NCBI GenBank assembly: GCA_025642065.1
Contig: JAODUP010000018.1
Span: 570,001-634,000, forward strand
Source of the DNA: Paralvinella palmiformis
Lineage: Eukaryota; Annelida; Polychaeta; Terebellida; Alvinellidae
Direction of reading: 5' to 3'
DNA: 64,000 nt
Below the pieces are notes generated by a model. That model was not told the DNA's origin, searched no databases, and was given only the letters and a program-made list of their open reading frames with translations. Within the stretch, counting starts at the first letter, position 1, and each line of letters begins with the position of its first letter. The position numbers and the translations under genes are program-made. Below, one piece after another: positions 1 through 10,900 of this stretch.

Positions 1-365
1 GAGGAATTCATTAAGATGTGCTGGTGTTATCTTTTGGAATAAATATGCTGTATTAATCGATTACAATTGTACACATAACGGTTTTAAAACACGTATAAAA
101 CAGTGTTTGTTACAATAAATGATCCTATGTTAAAAGTATCTTACATAATATACTGACTAAAGTAGTATTGCTTCCTTACCAGAATGTGTCAACATATACT
201 TTAATGTACACGTATTAATATGATATTATGTTTACTGGGGGGGGGGGGTATTTTTCTCACCTGCATAAAGCTACATAAACTTTAATCTTATCTGTAGTAA
301 CTAAGTTGAGAGAATATTAGCCGACTATGTATAATGAATTTAATATAAAAAGATCATACACTTTA

Positions 366-367
<2 letters not shown>

Positions 368-420
<53 letters not shown>

Positions 421-567
421 ATAATAAACAAAATCTTATCGTAATGTTAATGCCAAATATCTAGCCACAGTCACTAATCCTGTGTGATGTTATGTTTTGC
501 AGTGTTCAGCCTGTGCTACTAGGCATACTGAGTCTCTTCATATCTCTTCTCTCTCTCTCTCTCTCTC

Positions 568-620
<53 letters not shown>
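368..620. repeat. TA and CT/TA microsatellites
   Basis: Two simple repeats: (TA)n at about 368-418, then (CT)n running into (TA)n at about 545-620. Seen directly. Confidence 0.95.
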
Positions 621-622
<2 letters not shown>

Positions 623-892
623 TTGAGTGCCTTTAAAGACTTGGTTTATTATTCAGAATATTATCCATAATTGTTAGAGGTGCATATAGTTCCAGTTCGT
701 CGTTGGCTGATTCTGCATCGATTTGGGAAAATGTTAATTGATCACAAGTTGTAATATCATCGAGATAGACTTTTAAATAAATATCGGATATTTTATTTTG
801 GGGGACCTTTTTCGGTGGGAGAAAATAAACACAAAAACGACATTACTTGCGAGGTTTTGGTACATGTGGTACGATTTTATATCAAAATATTG

Positions 893-950
893 GACACACA
901 CACACACACAGTGACACACACACACAGTGACACACACACACACACACACA
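893..950. repeat. (CA)n microsatellite with GTGA interruptions
   Basis: CA dinucleotide run interrupted twice by GTGA. Confidence 0.95.
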
Positions 951-1538
951 ATTAAGACTATGTTCATTTCTTCATGTGGCTGATACCGATGCTGAGGTTT
1001 GCCAGTAATTTTATTTACCGTTCAAACACAACATATATGTCACTCATATGATTTAAGATACACAACAATGTGTTATTGCTACAATAATTAATCAGTACAA
1101 AATTAAACTTACATAGATTTATTGTTGATTCATAAATATATAATTAAGTCTATTCCACACCATTTTATTTAATTTAACATGTTATTTTAGGCGATGCGTC
1201 ATATAATCAATACTTCAAGCATCCTCATTTTCAACATGCTATGTACCTTTGAGTGTCATTAAAACGAAACGATGTAATGTGAATGTTGAAGTAAACGATT
1301 TGAACTTTGAACTTGAACACACAAATAATTTGCCGAAAGTGATCTTGCTCTTTAAGTTTCACTAAATATAATCCCAGATAAATCCTAGGATACCCAAATC
1401 TGACTTTAAGATTACCTGAACTTGATATCGGATGTCGTGTTAAACGACTAAAAGGTGAGTGATTTGTGTAGTTTTGTTTATTGTGTATTCTTATAGTTGA
1501 ATTTCAATTTGTAATGTTTATGTATGGGACAGCTAATA

Positions 1539-1578
1539 ACACACACACACAAACACACCACACACAAACACACGCACA

Positions 1579-1641
<63 letters not shown>

Positions 1642-1682
1642 TGTGTGTGTTATGTGTGTGTTTTTTATATATATATATATGC
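1539..1682. repeat. Compound (CA)n-(TA)n microsatellite
   Basis: Imperfect CA repeats pass directly into TA repeats, then a short TG-rich spacer and a second TA run. Confidence 0.95.
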
Positions 1683-2010
1683 CTACAATCAGTTTAGTAG
1701 TTTAGTATGACAGGGTAGCAGCCTCAAAGAAGATGTTTATCGCAGAATATTTCGATGAAGACATAATGTTATCTTCATCTGTTACAGTTCAGTGTCTTTA
1801 GTGAAGTAAGAATCACACTTTTTGTCTGTTGCCAAAAGCACGATCAACTTTAGAAATAAATGGTTGTGTTTGTCGTCCTAGTTCACGTGGAAATGTCAAC
1901 AATTTAAATAGGATTTATTTGGGGAAAAACATCTCGTCCTGGGTATAGTGAGTTGTTGATAGAATTCAGATAAAGAGGTATGACATGGGCCAGAGTACGG
2001 AGAGAGTTCT

Positions 2011-2088
2011 GAGGAGCTGTACAGTATTATCCTTGACTCAGACCTGTTTCCACCCAACACACATCTCAACTTCCAAGAGAACATACGA
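2011..2088 (-). mobile_element. SINE family 3 fragment
   Basis: This stretch is nearly identical to 2335-2417 and belongs to the same tRNA-derived SINE as 2315-2585 and 55083-55393. It stops where the SINE family 1 copy at 2087-2262 begins, so the two form a composite. Confidence 0.75.
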
Positions 2089-2260
2089 TGTTTTACGGCC
2101 ACTTTTGTGCACAAGGTAGGCTAAATGGGCGGAGTGACCTCCAAAGCTAATGAGACGAAGTGAAAGACGAAACAACCTTCAGATATTCCCACGCCGGGAT
2201 TCGAACACGGGTGGTAGTGATCTGTGGTCCAGCACGCTACCGCTAGATCACGGAGGCACC

Positions 2261-2262
<2 letters not shown>
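2087..2262 (-). mobile_element. tRNA-derived SINE family 1, full-length copy
   Basis: On the minus strand it starts with a tRNA-like head containing a box A (TGGTCTAG-like, here with one change) and box B (GTTCGAATC). A body follows with the family words GGCCCATTTAGCCTAC-like and GTGGCCGTAAAAC. The head abuts a (TA)n run at 2263-2291. At least eleven other copies occur in the window, so this is the dominant SINE here. Confidence 0.88.
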
Positions 2263-2296
<34 letters not shown>

Positions 2297-2314
2297 CATT
2301 TTTTTAATTGCGCC

Positions 2315-2585
2315 AGAACCAGGTAACCCTGTTCTGAGGAGCTGTACAGTATTATTATCCTTGACTCAAACCTGTTTCCACCCAACACACATCTCAACTT
2401 CCAAGAGAACATACGATGCATGCTTCCATTAAAGGTGCAACACGTTACTTAAACACAGCCATCACGTCATGTCAGGTTCTCACGTTTATGGATGAGTGAA
2501 CCAGTCGCATGACAGCATTGCAGCTCCCTGAACCTCGAACCCGCGACCCTTCGGCTACGAGTCCTACGCTCTAAATAATACTCCA
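2315..2585 (-). mobile_element. SINE family 3 copy
   Basis: Read on the minus strand, it opens with a tRNA-like head (box B about GGTTCGAGG) followed by a body with a conserved 'initial tail' and ends near a GCGC-containing 3' part. The same head and body recur on the plus strand at 55083-55393. The left part repeats the 2011-2088 fragment. Confidence 0.75.
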
Positions 2586-2595
2586 TCACGGTTCG

Positions 2596-2596
<1 letters not shown>

Positions 2597-2669
<73 letters not shown>
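2597..2669. repeat. (TG)n microsatellite
   Basis: About 36 uninterrupted TG units next to the head of the SINE at 2315-2585. Confidence 0.97.
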
Positions 2670-2670
<1 letters not shown>

Positions 2671-3186
2671 ATAACGCAATCGCAAATAATGTGACGATGA
2701 TACGCCTGATGACTGTTCACGTACATCGTACCAAAACCCATACATACATTTATTTGTTCAGAAACATATATACACAATCGTGTCAGTCATAAAATAATTA
2801 TATTAATAAACCCGACTAGTATATCAGTTTTATTTTAATTTAGTCCAATATATAGTCCAACAATGTTGTGTATTATTACAAGAGGTTTAATTTACTCTAA
2901 GTTGGGAGTGTTTTATGTACTAAGCCGATGAGAATATTTCATATGTTGCTAATCCACTTTATTATATATGGACAGTATGCCTAAATTATTATTATTATTA
3001 TTATTATTTCGTTGAAGGACTTACCGGATCAGTATTCCTTGACAACAACGGCGATCGTGATTCAAATTTTAAAATTATGGATATGAATCCGGAATCGCAC
3101 AATTAACAAAGAGAAGTATGTAAACACGTTTCTTTTGCATTCAAGGTGAAAGAACATCGGTTGAGTACCGCTCCTCCTTTTGGCAC

Positions 3187-3252
3187 GCACACACGCACGC
3201 ATCTACACACACCTACACGCACGCACGACACGCACAGCAACACACGCACACA

Positions 3253-3305
<53 letters not shown>
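3187..3305. repeat. CA-rich tract followed by (TA)n
   Basis: Degenerate CGCACA/CACA repeats change into about 25 TA units at 3256-3305. Confidence 0.95.
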
Positions 3306-3309
<4 letters not shown>

Positions 3310-4153
3310 TTGTCATGGTTTTATGTACGGGGCCTTTGGATGTATTATTATTATGATTATTAATATTAATCCACTTTAAACCTAAGTACACACTGTCATG
3401 CCATAACCTGTCCAATCATGAAGGCTTATGGTCCATAAACCACCCCAAATGTATCCCGCAAGTCAGAGAAATTAAGCGCCATTTATATTTATAACAGTTC
3501 GGCCACAATCAAACTATTACGAGCTAACCATGCGAGACAAATACAATACCGCTTGATGCTGATTGTTAAGTGAAATCCGGAGCTATTTATGTTCATGCTT
3601 CAATGGAATTGCGCAGGGAATCAATACTTTTTTATACAGTTAGCGGTCATATAACTTAAGTGTTGACAACTATAATATGGTTAGATTACTGGATGTGTTA
3701 TTGACAGGCTGTGGAGCGGATATATACACGTCTGCATGAAGTCAAAAGCGGCTACGTTTACTACGATGTTTGATCCATTGTGAGCCAACACGAGGGAGAT
3801 ATTAGCGGATAAAGGTGGGTTATTTTGTCTATAAACATGTGTCATTTTGGGGGTATGGGTGGGTCGGATCGGGTTGCCAAGCGGCATAGACGTGGGAATC
3901 CCAATGCTCCTGGCCAAATGACATTCGTGGCATTCTTGTCGAATTAAATGGGATGTCTGTCCTCTATTAAAGAACTGCTGAGAATCGACGTTTTTCGTCA
4001 ATTAATTTACATATTTTTCACTCATCTCTACTGTAGAGAAAACGTATCAAGTCAGATCAGCCTGATTATGCTAAGAGATTTACTTTTTATAGGCGAGTTA
4101 AATCACAATTAATGTCATGGCTAATATAAACAGGTCACATTCAGATTTGACAA

Positions 4154-4157
<4 letters not shown>

Positions 4158-4194
<37 letters not shown>
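4158..4194. repeat. (TA)n microsatellite
   Basis: Uninterrupted TA run. Confidence 0.95.
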
Positions 4195-4198
<4 letters not shown>

Positions 4199-4510
4199 CT
4201 TCTAAAGGAAGCCCACACATAGACGGTTGTCGTATATCACAATAAAGCTATTTATTCTTGCATGATTACAATAATCACGTGTTTTGCATTTCACATTGTC
4301 GTAAATACATGTGAATTAATTATCTAATAATATTGTGATCTATCATTTTATCATTTTATCATTCTATCATTTTATTTTGAATATTACGATCACTCTAATA
4401 AATTGATTAATGTCTGTCCGTATTTAATGTTCACACAATTTGAACTCTATTTAGTATGTCGTGTTTGAGTTATAATACTCTAGGATTCAGTATATTCATC
4501 TACTTTTTAT

Positions 4511-4605
4511 ATATTATATTATATTATATTATATTATATTATATTATATTATATTATATTATATTATATTATATTATATTATATTATATTATATTATATT
4601 ATATT
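4511..4605. repeat. (ATATT)n pentanucleotide array
   Basis: About 19 perfect copies of the 5-bp unit ATATT. It is the only pentanucleotide satellite in the window. Confidence 0.95.
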
Positions 4606-5221
4606 ACTGATTGCTTTTAAAGATTTGAAAAATACATTAGATTTGGCTTTATTATTTAGAATATTATCCATAATTCAATATTTATATCGAATTACCAGTT
4701 ATCAATATTATTGATAGTCTTGAAAACAATCAAATGTTTCTTTACATCTAGGCTTTAAATCTTCCACCCTTTGATGCTGATTTCGACATTTTTATGCAGT
4801 GTATATTGTATATCGGTAATCTTGCAATTTCACCGAATACGGCGTGTTGTAATTGATACAAATTTATAGGATTTGTCCGTTCAACGACGCTCCAGTTTTG
4901 TACTTGAATCTTGAGTCTATCCTAACTCCGTATTCTTCCCTTTTTGTATTATCATGGAAAGTTTATTTTTGCGCTGAATAATATTATGAAAGAATTCAAT
5001 TCAACAAAAGCTTTATGATGTCCTAGTTTATATAATTTTTAATAATTCACAGCTGATGATACATTTATACACATATTTCTGCAAACGGGATTAACTAAGG
5101 CCTATCTTATTAATTTGTTTTACCACAATCAACTTAAATTAAAGTAAACAGCCTGTGAAAAATATTGCCACCTATATTTATTACAAATCGTGTAATTACA
5201 CATATTTCCTTATGGTACAAG

Positions 5222-5580
5222 TAAAGTTGTGCAATAGGTTTCTTCCGGAGAACCTTCATATCTATTGTCCATGCTTTCTCTAGCACCCAAGCCCAGAGAG
5301 TTCCGTTTATCTTGTTTGTTCCCAGGGTTAAAACTCGTGCTGGCACTCTTGTTTTTTCAGTTGTTGTCCTTACTCTCTGGAATTCACTCTCCGAACAGGT
5401 TAAGTCATCAAATAGCATAGTTTCTTTCCGTCACCATTTGAAAACTCACCTTTCCTAAGTTTCCACTGCATCCGATCATACGTTGATGGATTTAGCATTG
5501 TACCTTGACTATGAAATTGTCCAACCCCTGTACTAGGTGCGCTATTTTTCGATGATATTGGCGCTATAAAGGTTTGTTAT
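5222..5580 (+). mobile_element. CR1/L2-type LINE, 3' end (copy A)
   Basis: The plus strand here matches, with scattered differences, the reverse complement of about 16150-16540, which lies downstream of a recognisable reverse transcriptase C-terminus in the second copy. Shared landmarks are the words CTTCATATCTATTGTCCATG and GTCATCAAATAGCATAGTTT. The element ends in GGCGCTATAAAG plus a (TTA)n tail, which resumes after 6364 because another transposon is inserted in it. No open frame survives. Family assignment rests on copy B. Confidence 0.75.
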
Positions 5581-5582
5581 TA

Positions 5583-6362
5583 CAGTCAGAATCCGTTAAT
5601 CCGACAAGGTTTGTCACATGATAACATGTCGGATAAACGTGAATGTCGGAATGTCGAGTCCGTGACATACTTGTTGTTTGTGTCACACATTTTTAGATCG
5701 TAAAGACATGTTGTTGAATGTAACAAAAATAATACACAGCATCCATTGGAACCACAATGACACTTATAATTTCGTGGTGTATTTATTTATTTTCAACAAT
5801 TATCACACAATAAATGACCAGAAAAAAATATGATACGGAATGGCATTGAAGCCATTGATAATTTTGATGTTTGTTAATTATAGACATTATAAAGAAATAG
5901 TCATGTCACTTTGTCCATCAGATTAAGTCATGAGCTACTCATTGGAAAGATCACACATTTGTGTTTGTAATTAACTATGAATGATTTTGATTGCCTATGG
6001 GATAGCCACAGCCAATGGAAGCCTTTTGTGTCGGTGTGTATGGTCAAGGATGATTGTAATTGGTTACGATATAAAACAAATGCGGGTCGGCGAGTTAATT
6101 AACCATTACTGACAACATATCGGTGTGTCTTGAATGATTGAAATAGCGGAAATATTTGGCAATATTTTCGTGTTGTCTGATTATCGAGGTCAATTTACAT
6201 TGAAATGTCACATTCTGTTGAAGAAATGAAGCGTCGGAGTCGGAACGCGAGTTTGCCGGATTAAAGAGTCATTTATAATGGAGCTAAATACGTCACAGAC
6301 AATAATGTGTTGGAAAGTGGATTTGCTGTATAAACAATGTCCGGATTAACGGATTCTCACTG
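5583..6362. mobile_element. Non-autonomous Tc1/mariner-pogo (Tigger-like) element
   Basis: A 780-bp element bounded by inverted repeats: CAGTCAGAATCCGTTAATCC on the left and the inverted counterpart CAGTGAGAATCCGTTAATCC on the right. A TA dinucleotide flanks each end (5581-5582 and 6363-6364), the expected target duplication of this superfamily. No transposase frame is present. It interrupts the (TTA)n tail of the LINE at 5222-5580. Confidence 0.85.
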
Positions 6363-6733
6363 TATTATTATTATTATTATTATAATATTATCATTATAGT
6401 TAACAGATATTTCAATGATTTAATAAGTCAATTTGTAAGTTATATAAACAGCGATAATTTTGTTAATGAAACAGTTCTTTTAACTTGGTTAACTTTATTT
6501 GATATTTTTGTTGGTATTGCCAGATGGTTAGTTAATTATAATTGATCAAAATCAAACATGATGTTTTTGTTTGTTCCAGGTGTACACATTTAGGATGATA
6601 TTATCTCCCTAAATGCGATTGATTACTCGATATAAGGGAGTTTCTGATTTTGCCACGTAAAATGTCATTAAAGTCGATATTTTAATGTTAATGTGATAAT
6701 ATCCTTTGTTCGCCCCACCGTATTTAGGTAACC
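6363..6733. other. Residual (TTA)n LINE tail and likely 5' flank of the KY-like gene
   Basis: It begins with the rest of the (TTA)n tail. A pyrimidine-rich stretch ending in TTTAG at 6727 is a plausible splice acceptor just before the start codon, so an untranslated first exon may lie upstream. I could not place a transcription start. Confidence 0.4.
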
Positions 6734-6991
6734 ATGGGTTGTTGTACGTCCTGCTCCAGACAACACGATGTCTTCTATCCAATAGTATACGTACCTCTGG
6801 CTGAACTAGACCTACCTCTTCCACGGCCGCCATCTTGTCGCAGAAAGGATATATTCAAACCCAACAACTATGCTCATATCAGGAAACATGTATCAAAGGT
6901 ATAATATTCTGGACGTTTTAATTCGCAAAGTAATAATCACTCTTTATCCCTATCTGGATTTGATAACTGTATGGCGTAGGTATTTAATAAA

Positions 6992-7048
<57 letters not shown>

Positions 7049-7939
7049 TTCTTGCTTTGTTAACGTTGTGTATAATGTTTATATTTTCAGCCAATACCAG
7101 ACCGTGTTCTCTATGGTAACTTCAATACCCTCGCCAGTTACTTGTCAAAGTCAACTGATGAAGACATAGGACGTTTGTGGTCAATTTATCAATGGATAGC
7201 GATGTTGGATGTTGACATTCTCTTGGCTAAATCCAGTAGAATGGCTGAAACTGACTCACCCGTCGAGTTGGCACGGAAAGCGAGCGAAGATGGCAGAAGC
7301 CACGCCAAACTGTTCGCGGCTTTAGCGAGGTATGCAAAATAAATGTCGGGATGGGATTGCTTATGAGAAGAGATGTATGTCCTCTCTAAATAGTCAACTG
7401 TATTCAAATTGACTTGAAAATGATATCAATCCTAATTTTGTAGTGCATTTTTGTTTATGAATAATTGTTTTAGTAAACGAAGTATAAACAATGGTTAAAA
7501 AATAAAAGAACAAACGACAAAAATAAACAAGTCCATATATTATGTTGTCTTGTTTTATACAATCAACAATCATTATACGTTGAAGGAAAATATGGACGAA
7601 CGGAAATATTACTAATCCAGACTTTGATAATTGTCATCATACACTTCACGTCATCTTTAATTTCCAAAGGTAGTTCATATAGCGTTGTAATTAGAGTAAT
7701 GCGCCGCGAATATCTATAGGTTATGGGTTCGAGTTCAAATCATACCTGATCCCTACTGAGTCATCATCACCCGGTTACGTGTCCCAGGTGTGACTATAGC
7801 CGAGGGTAAACAAACCACTCACTCACTCACTCTTTAATATCTAATTACTATTTCTTAATAAACCATAACATGCTTCGCTAAGTATTGTCCAATTTTAATC
7901 GAGTATATTCAATACACTGATTATATTGCATACATATAT

Positions 7940-7991
<52 letters not shown>

Positions 7992-10900
7992 GACGACTTA
8001 TCTTTATGTCTAACTTGTTATCTCACTCATTTCATATTGTAGGTCATTAGGGTTTCCGTGCTTGATGATTACTGGGGTGACAAAGAATATCAACTATCAG
8101 TTGGGAGAAGCTGTTGATAGAGTGGGTATGATCGCCGAATGGAATGCCGTCTATGTGGATGGCGACTGGCGTCTGGTCGATACGTTCTGGGGATCTCGGA
8201 GCATCACGGGCCGACGTCTTCCCGACTGGACGGTCGTCTGCGCCAATGGGGACGTCATCACGGTGGAAGAGAAGTGCTCCGACGGGAAGGTGAAGCAAGA
8301 CCTGAACGATTTCTTCTTTCTCACGGATCCCGACATGTTGGTCGGCACGCATTTGCCTGACGATGGCCGCTGGCAGCTGCTGCCGGAAAACGTTCCCGAG
8401 ATCCACTTCCTGTCACGTGTCTACCTCCGAGAACGCTACTACCAGATGGCATGTGCCGTCGTCTCCGAGCACGGAATGGACGTCGTACTGAGGCCAGAGA
8501 ATGGAGAACAAATAATCGAGTTCCAACTGCCGAAGGCCAGATCGAACGCTTTCGACTTCATGTATCTGTTGTTCAAGAATCCGGGATCGTGCGGGGACAC
8601 GAAGAACGCCTGCTTGCGTGGAACCGTATTTACGGAGGTGAAATCAAATTTGTTGAGTTACACGGTGAAGTTCCCGATCCAGGGAAGGTTCCGATTCGAC
8701 GTGTTCGGCGTCGACGTGAAGGAACACGATTCGTTCGATTTGATCGCGTCGTACTTGATCGAGGTGCACAGTCCGTATACGAACTTCGAAGTGTTGCCGG
8801 ATTCTCCGCCAATAGGCTGGGGACCGGGACTGGAAACGGAACGTCACGGTCTCGAGCCAATAACGCATCACAACTCAGTTATAAATTCCACAGAAGGACA
8901 TCTAGAGATCAGGTTTGTCCTTGTAATTCATCACATTCGTGGGTCTTGGTGTAAGTGATGGGGCGCATGAAATATAGGAATGTGCAAATATTGTGTGGGA
9001 TAAATCAGTTCTCATTCGATGCTCGCACTGATGATGCCGAATTTCCTGTTATATATTTAGTCTTACGAGGATTAGTATCTCGACTAACAATACTAGGGGA
9101 AGGGGGGGGGGTAAGTTTCAAGGCGATACACGTATCTCCTGATCGTGGTATCGAATACCGATATAGTACGTATAAATAGGATGTTTCATTCATCAGTAAA
9201 ACATCTCCGCTTGATATTATCTCATTTCTGAAGGGGGTAGCCACTCGGCCCACGGTCCCGTATGAGACAAGCACCGAAACAGAACAACTCACTAATTTAT
9301 TAACCCACTCACTCAACTCATTCGCTCACTCAAACCCACCTGTCAGCGGTTTACTCGCATGAAAGTAGTTAAAATATATCGTTGTATACAAATTAATGCT
9401 TCATAAGCTTCATCATAGATGCAAACCTTTACTGTTCAACACCTGTAAGACTCTGGACAAAAATCTATAAGAAATCCATAAGCGAGCTGCAAAAGGACGC
9501 GGAACTGATGACTTTGAATTCAAGGCTACATACAAATGAAACTCAAGACTATTTTAACAAGTACAATTTGACTGGATTCAACAACACCCACAATACAAAA
9601 CACCAACAATATACAATACCAACACCCACAATACACAACACCAACAATATACAATACCAACACTCACAATACACAACATCAGCAATGTTCACTTGTCACT
9701 GAACGACGCAGGCATACTTCGCATCCCGGAGCATTGCCGGCGTCGCTTCTAGCTCATGACAGCAGCTGTCGAAATTCATCTTCCACTGCAGATACTCTGT
9801 GATGGTGTCTGCGTGTAGGTTGCTCCTGCAGTCCGTGTGTATCTTTATCAGCTCGCGGACATCGTAAACACCGGACGTAGCCACTTTTATAGCACGACGA
9901 CACACGGTGCACCACCCACGGTTGCTTCCAAGCTTGTTGAGCGTTACAACGACTTGGAATTGACCATTCCAAGACGACTGATATGTTCTGGCATATTGCT
10001 TGCGCTTCTTAGTTCGAGGCTCCATATCGCTCCAATTTCACATGTGATGTGAATTAACAGTCGCTTTCCCGCGCGTGGTGTCCGGAAAAAATAGCACAAC
10101 CTGGGATAGATCACGTGCGACTTTCATTAGTGTATCCGCTAGGTGGCAGTTTTCATACAAAATACATACGACAGAATGACCGTTTCCAGATTCACGAAAT
10201 GATAACGAAAATCACGAAGGATTGCTTATTTAGATGATAACGATTCATGCAAAATTATTATAATCATAAAAGAAGCTGACAATACGAATTACCCGTAAGG
10301 AATTAATCCGCCAAATGCTAAAAAAGAATCCGCAAGTCTTACGAGTGATCCGTAAGAGTTGGCATCTATGAGCTTCATCCACATGTATACTAAAATATAC
10401 CAGACACCAATAATTTTGTTTAAAATCACTTCTCCCATTCGTACGTAGATTCCACATGAATGAGGAGTTATCTTGCGGTGTCCAATTGAAGTACAACGAC
10501 AAGCCGAACTGTGAGTTGGAGGGACACGCTCTACTTAGAATAGACGGAACCGAGCTGATCATCCGTGTCCGGCTCGCCGACAGGGGGCAGTACGCCATTA
10601 AGCTGTACGCCAAGGAAGGTGAGAATCCCGGTCGCCTCGATAACGTCTGTAACTATTTAATCAGACACGCGGGACCAGCTGCTGTGCCGCCAAACTTCCC
10701 CACTATACACGATGACCAGCTGGGAAAACGATTCATCAACTGCGACCATTTTCACATACAAGCCGTATCTCACATAGACGATATTGTGTACACGGATCAG
10801 GCCCAGGTGGTGTTCAGATTTGCCACACCATAAAAGTGGAATATCGTTGTTGAGTCATATGTCGGGTCCAAACATAACCGGTGGAAACATCAAAGAAGTA

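Larger units (their letters stand above)
1..5221. other. Upstream gene-free region rich in repeats
   Basis: I found no coding exon here. Open frames are short and mostly translations of CA/TA repeats. The stretch holds several microsatellites, a SINE head-to-tail composite near 2.0-2.6 kb and a pentanucleotide array at 4.5 kb, all listed separately. A 106-codon minus-strand frame at 3681-4001 has no domain I recognise and no clear splice sites. Confidence 0.6.

Noticed and set aside
2087..2262. Functional tRNA gene
   Set aside because: The tRNA-like part continues into a conserved SINE body, recurs many times and lacks a pairing acceptor stem.
2467..2792. His/Thr- and Val/Cys-rich open frames across TG repeats
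   Set aside because: They are translations of a microsatellite in both strands, with no splice or start signals. The same applies to frames at 773-967, 1481-1705, 3203-3415, 25672-25860 and 61358-61609.
3681..4001. 106-residue minus-strand frame
   Set aside because: No recognisable domain, family or splice context. It may be an old transposon piece.
8062..8958. Active protease or transglutaminase
   Set aside because: Despite the family name 'kyphoscoliosis peptidase', the Cys and His positions are Ser and Ala here.
10800..10835. A very short intron removing the TAA in KY-like exon 4
   Set aside because: The only GT-AG pair spans about 30 bases, too short for an animal intron, and would delete conserved residues.
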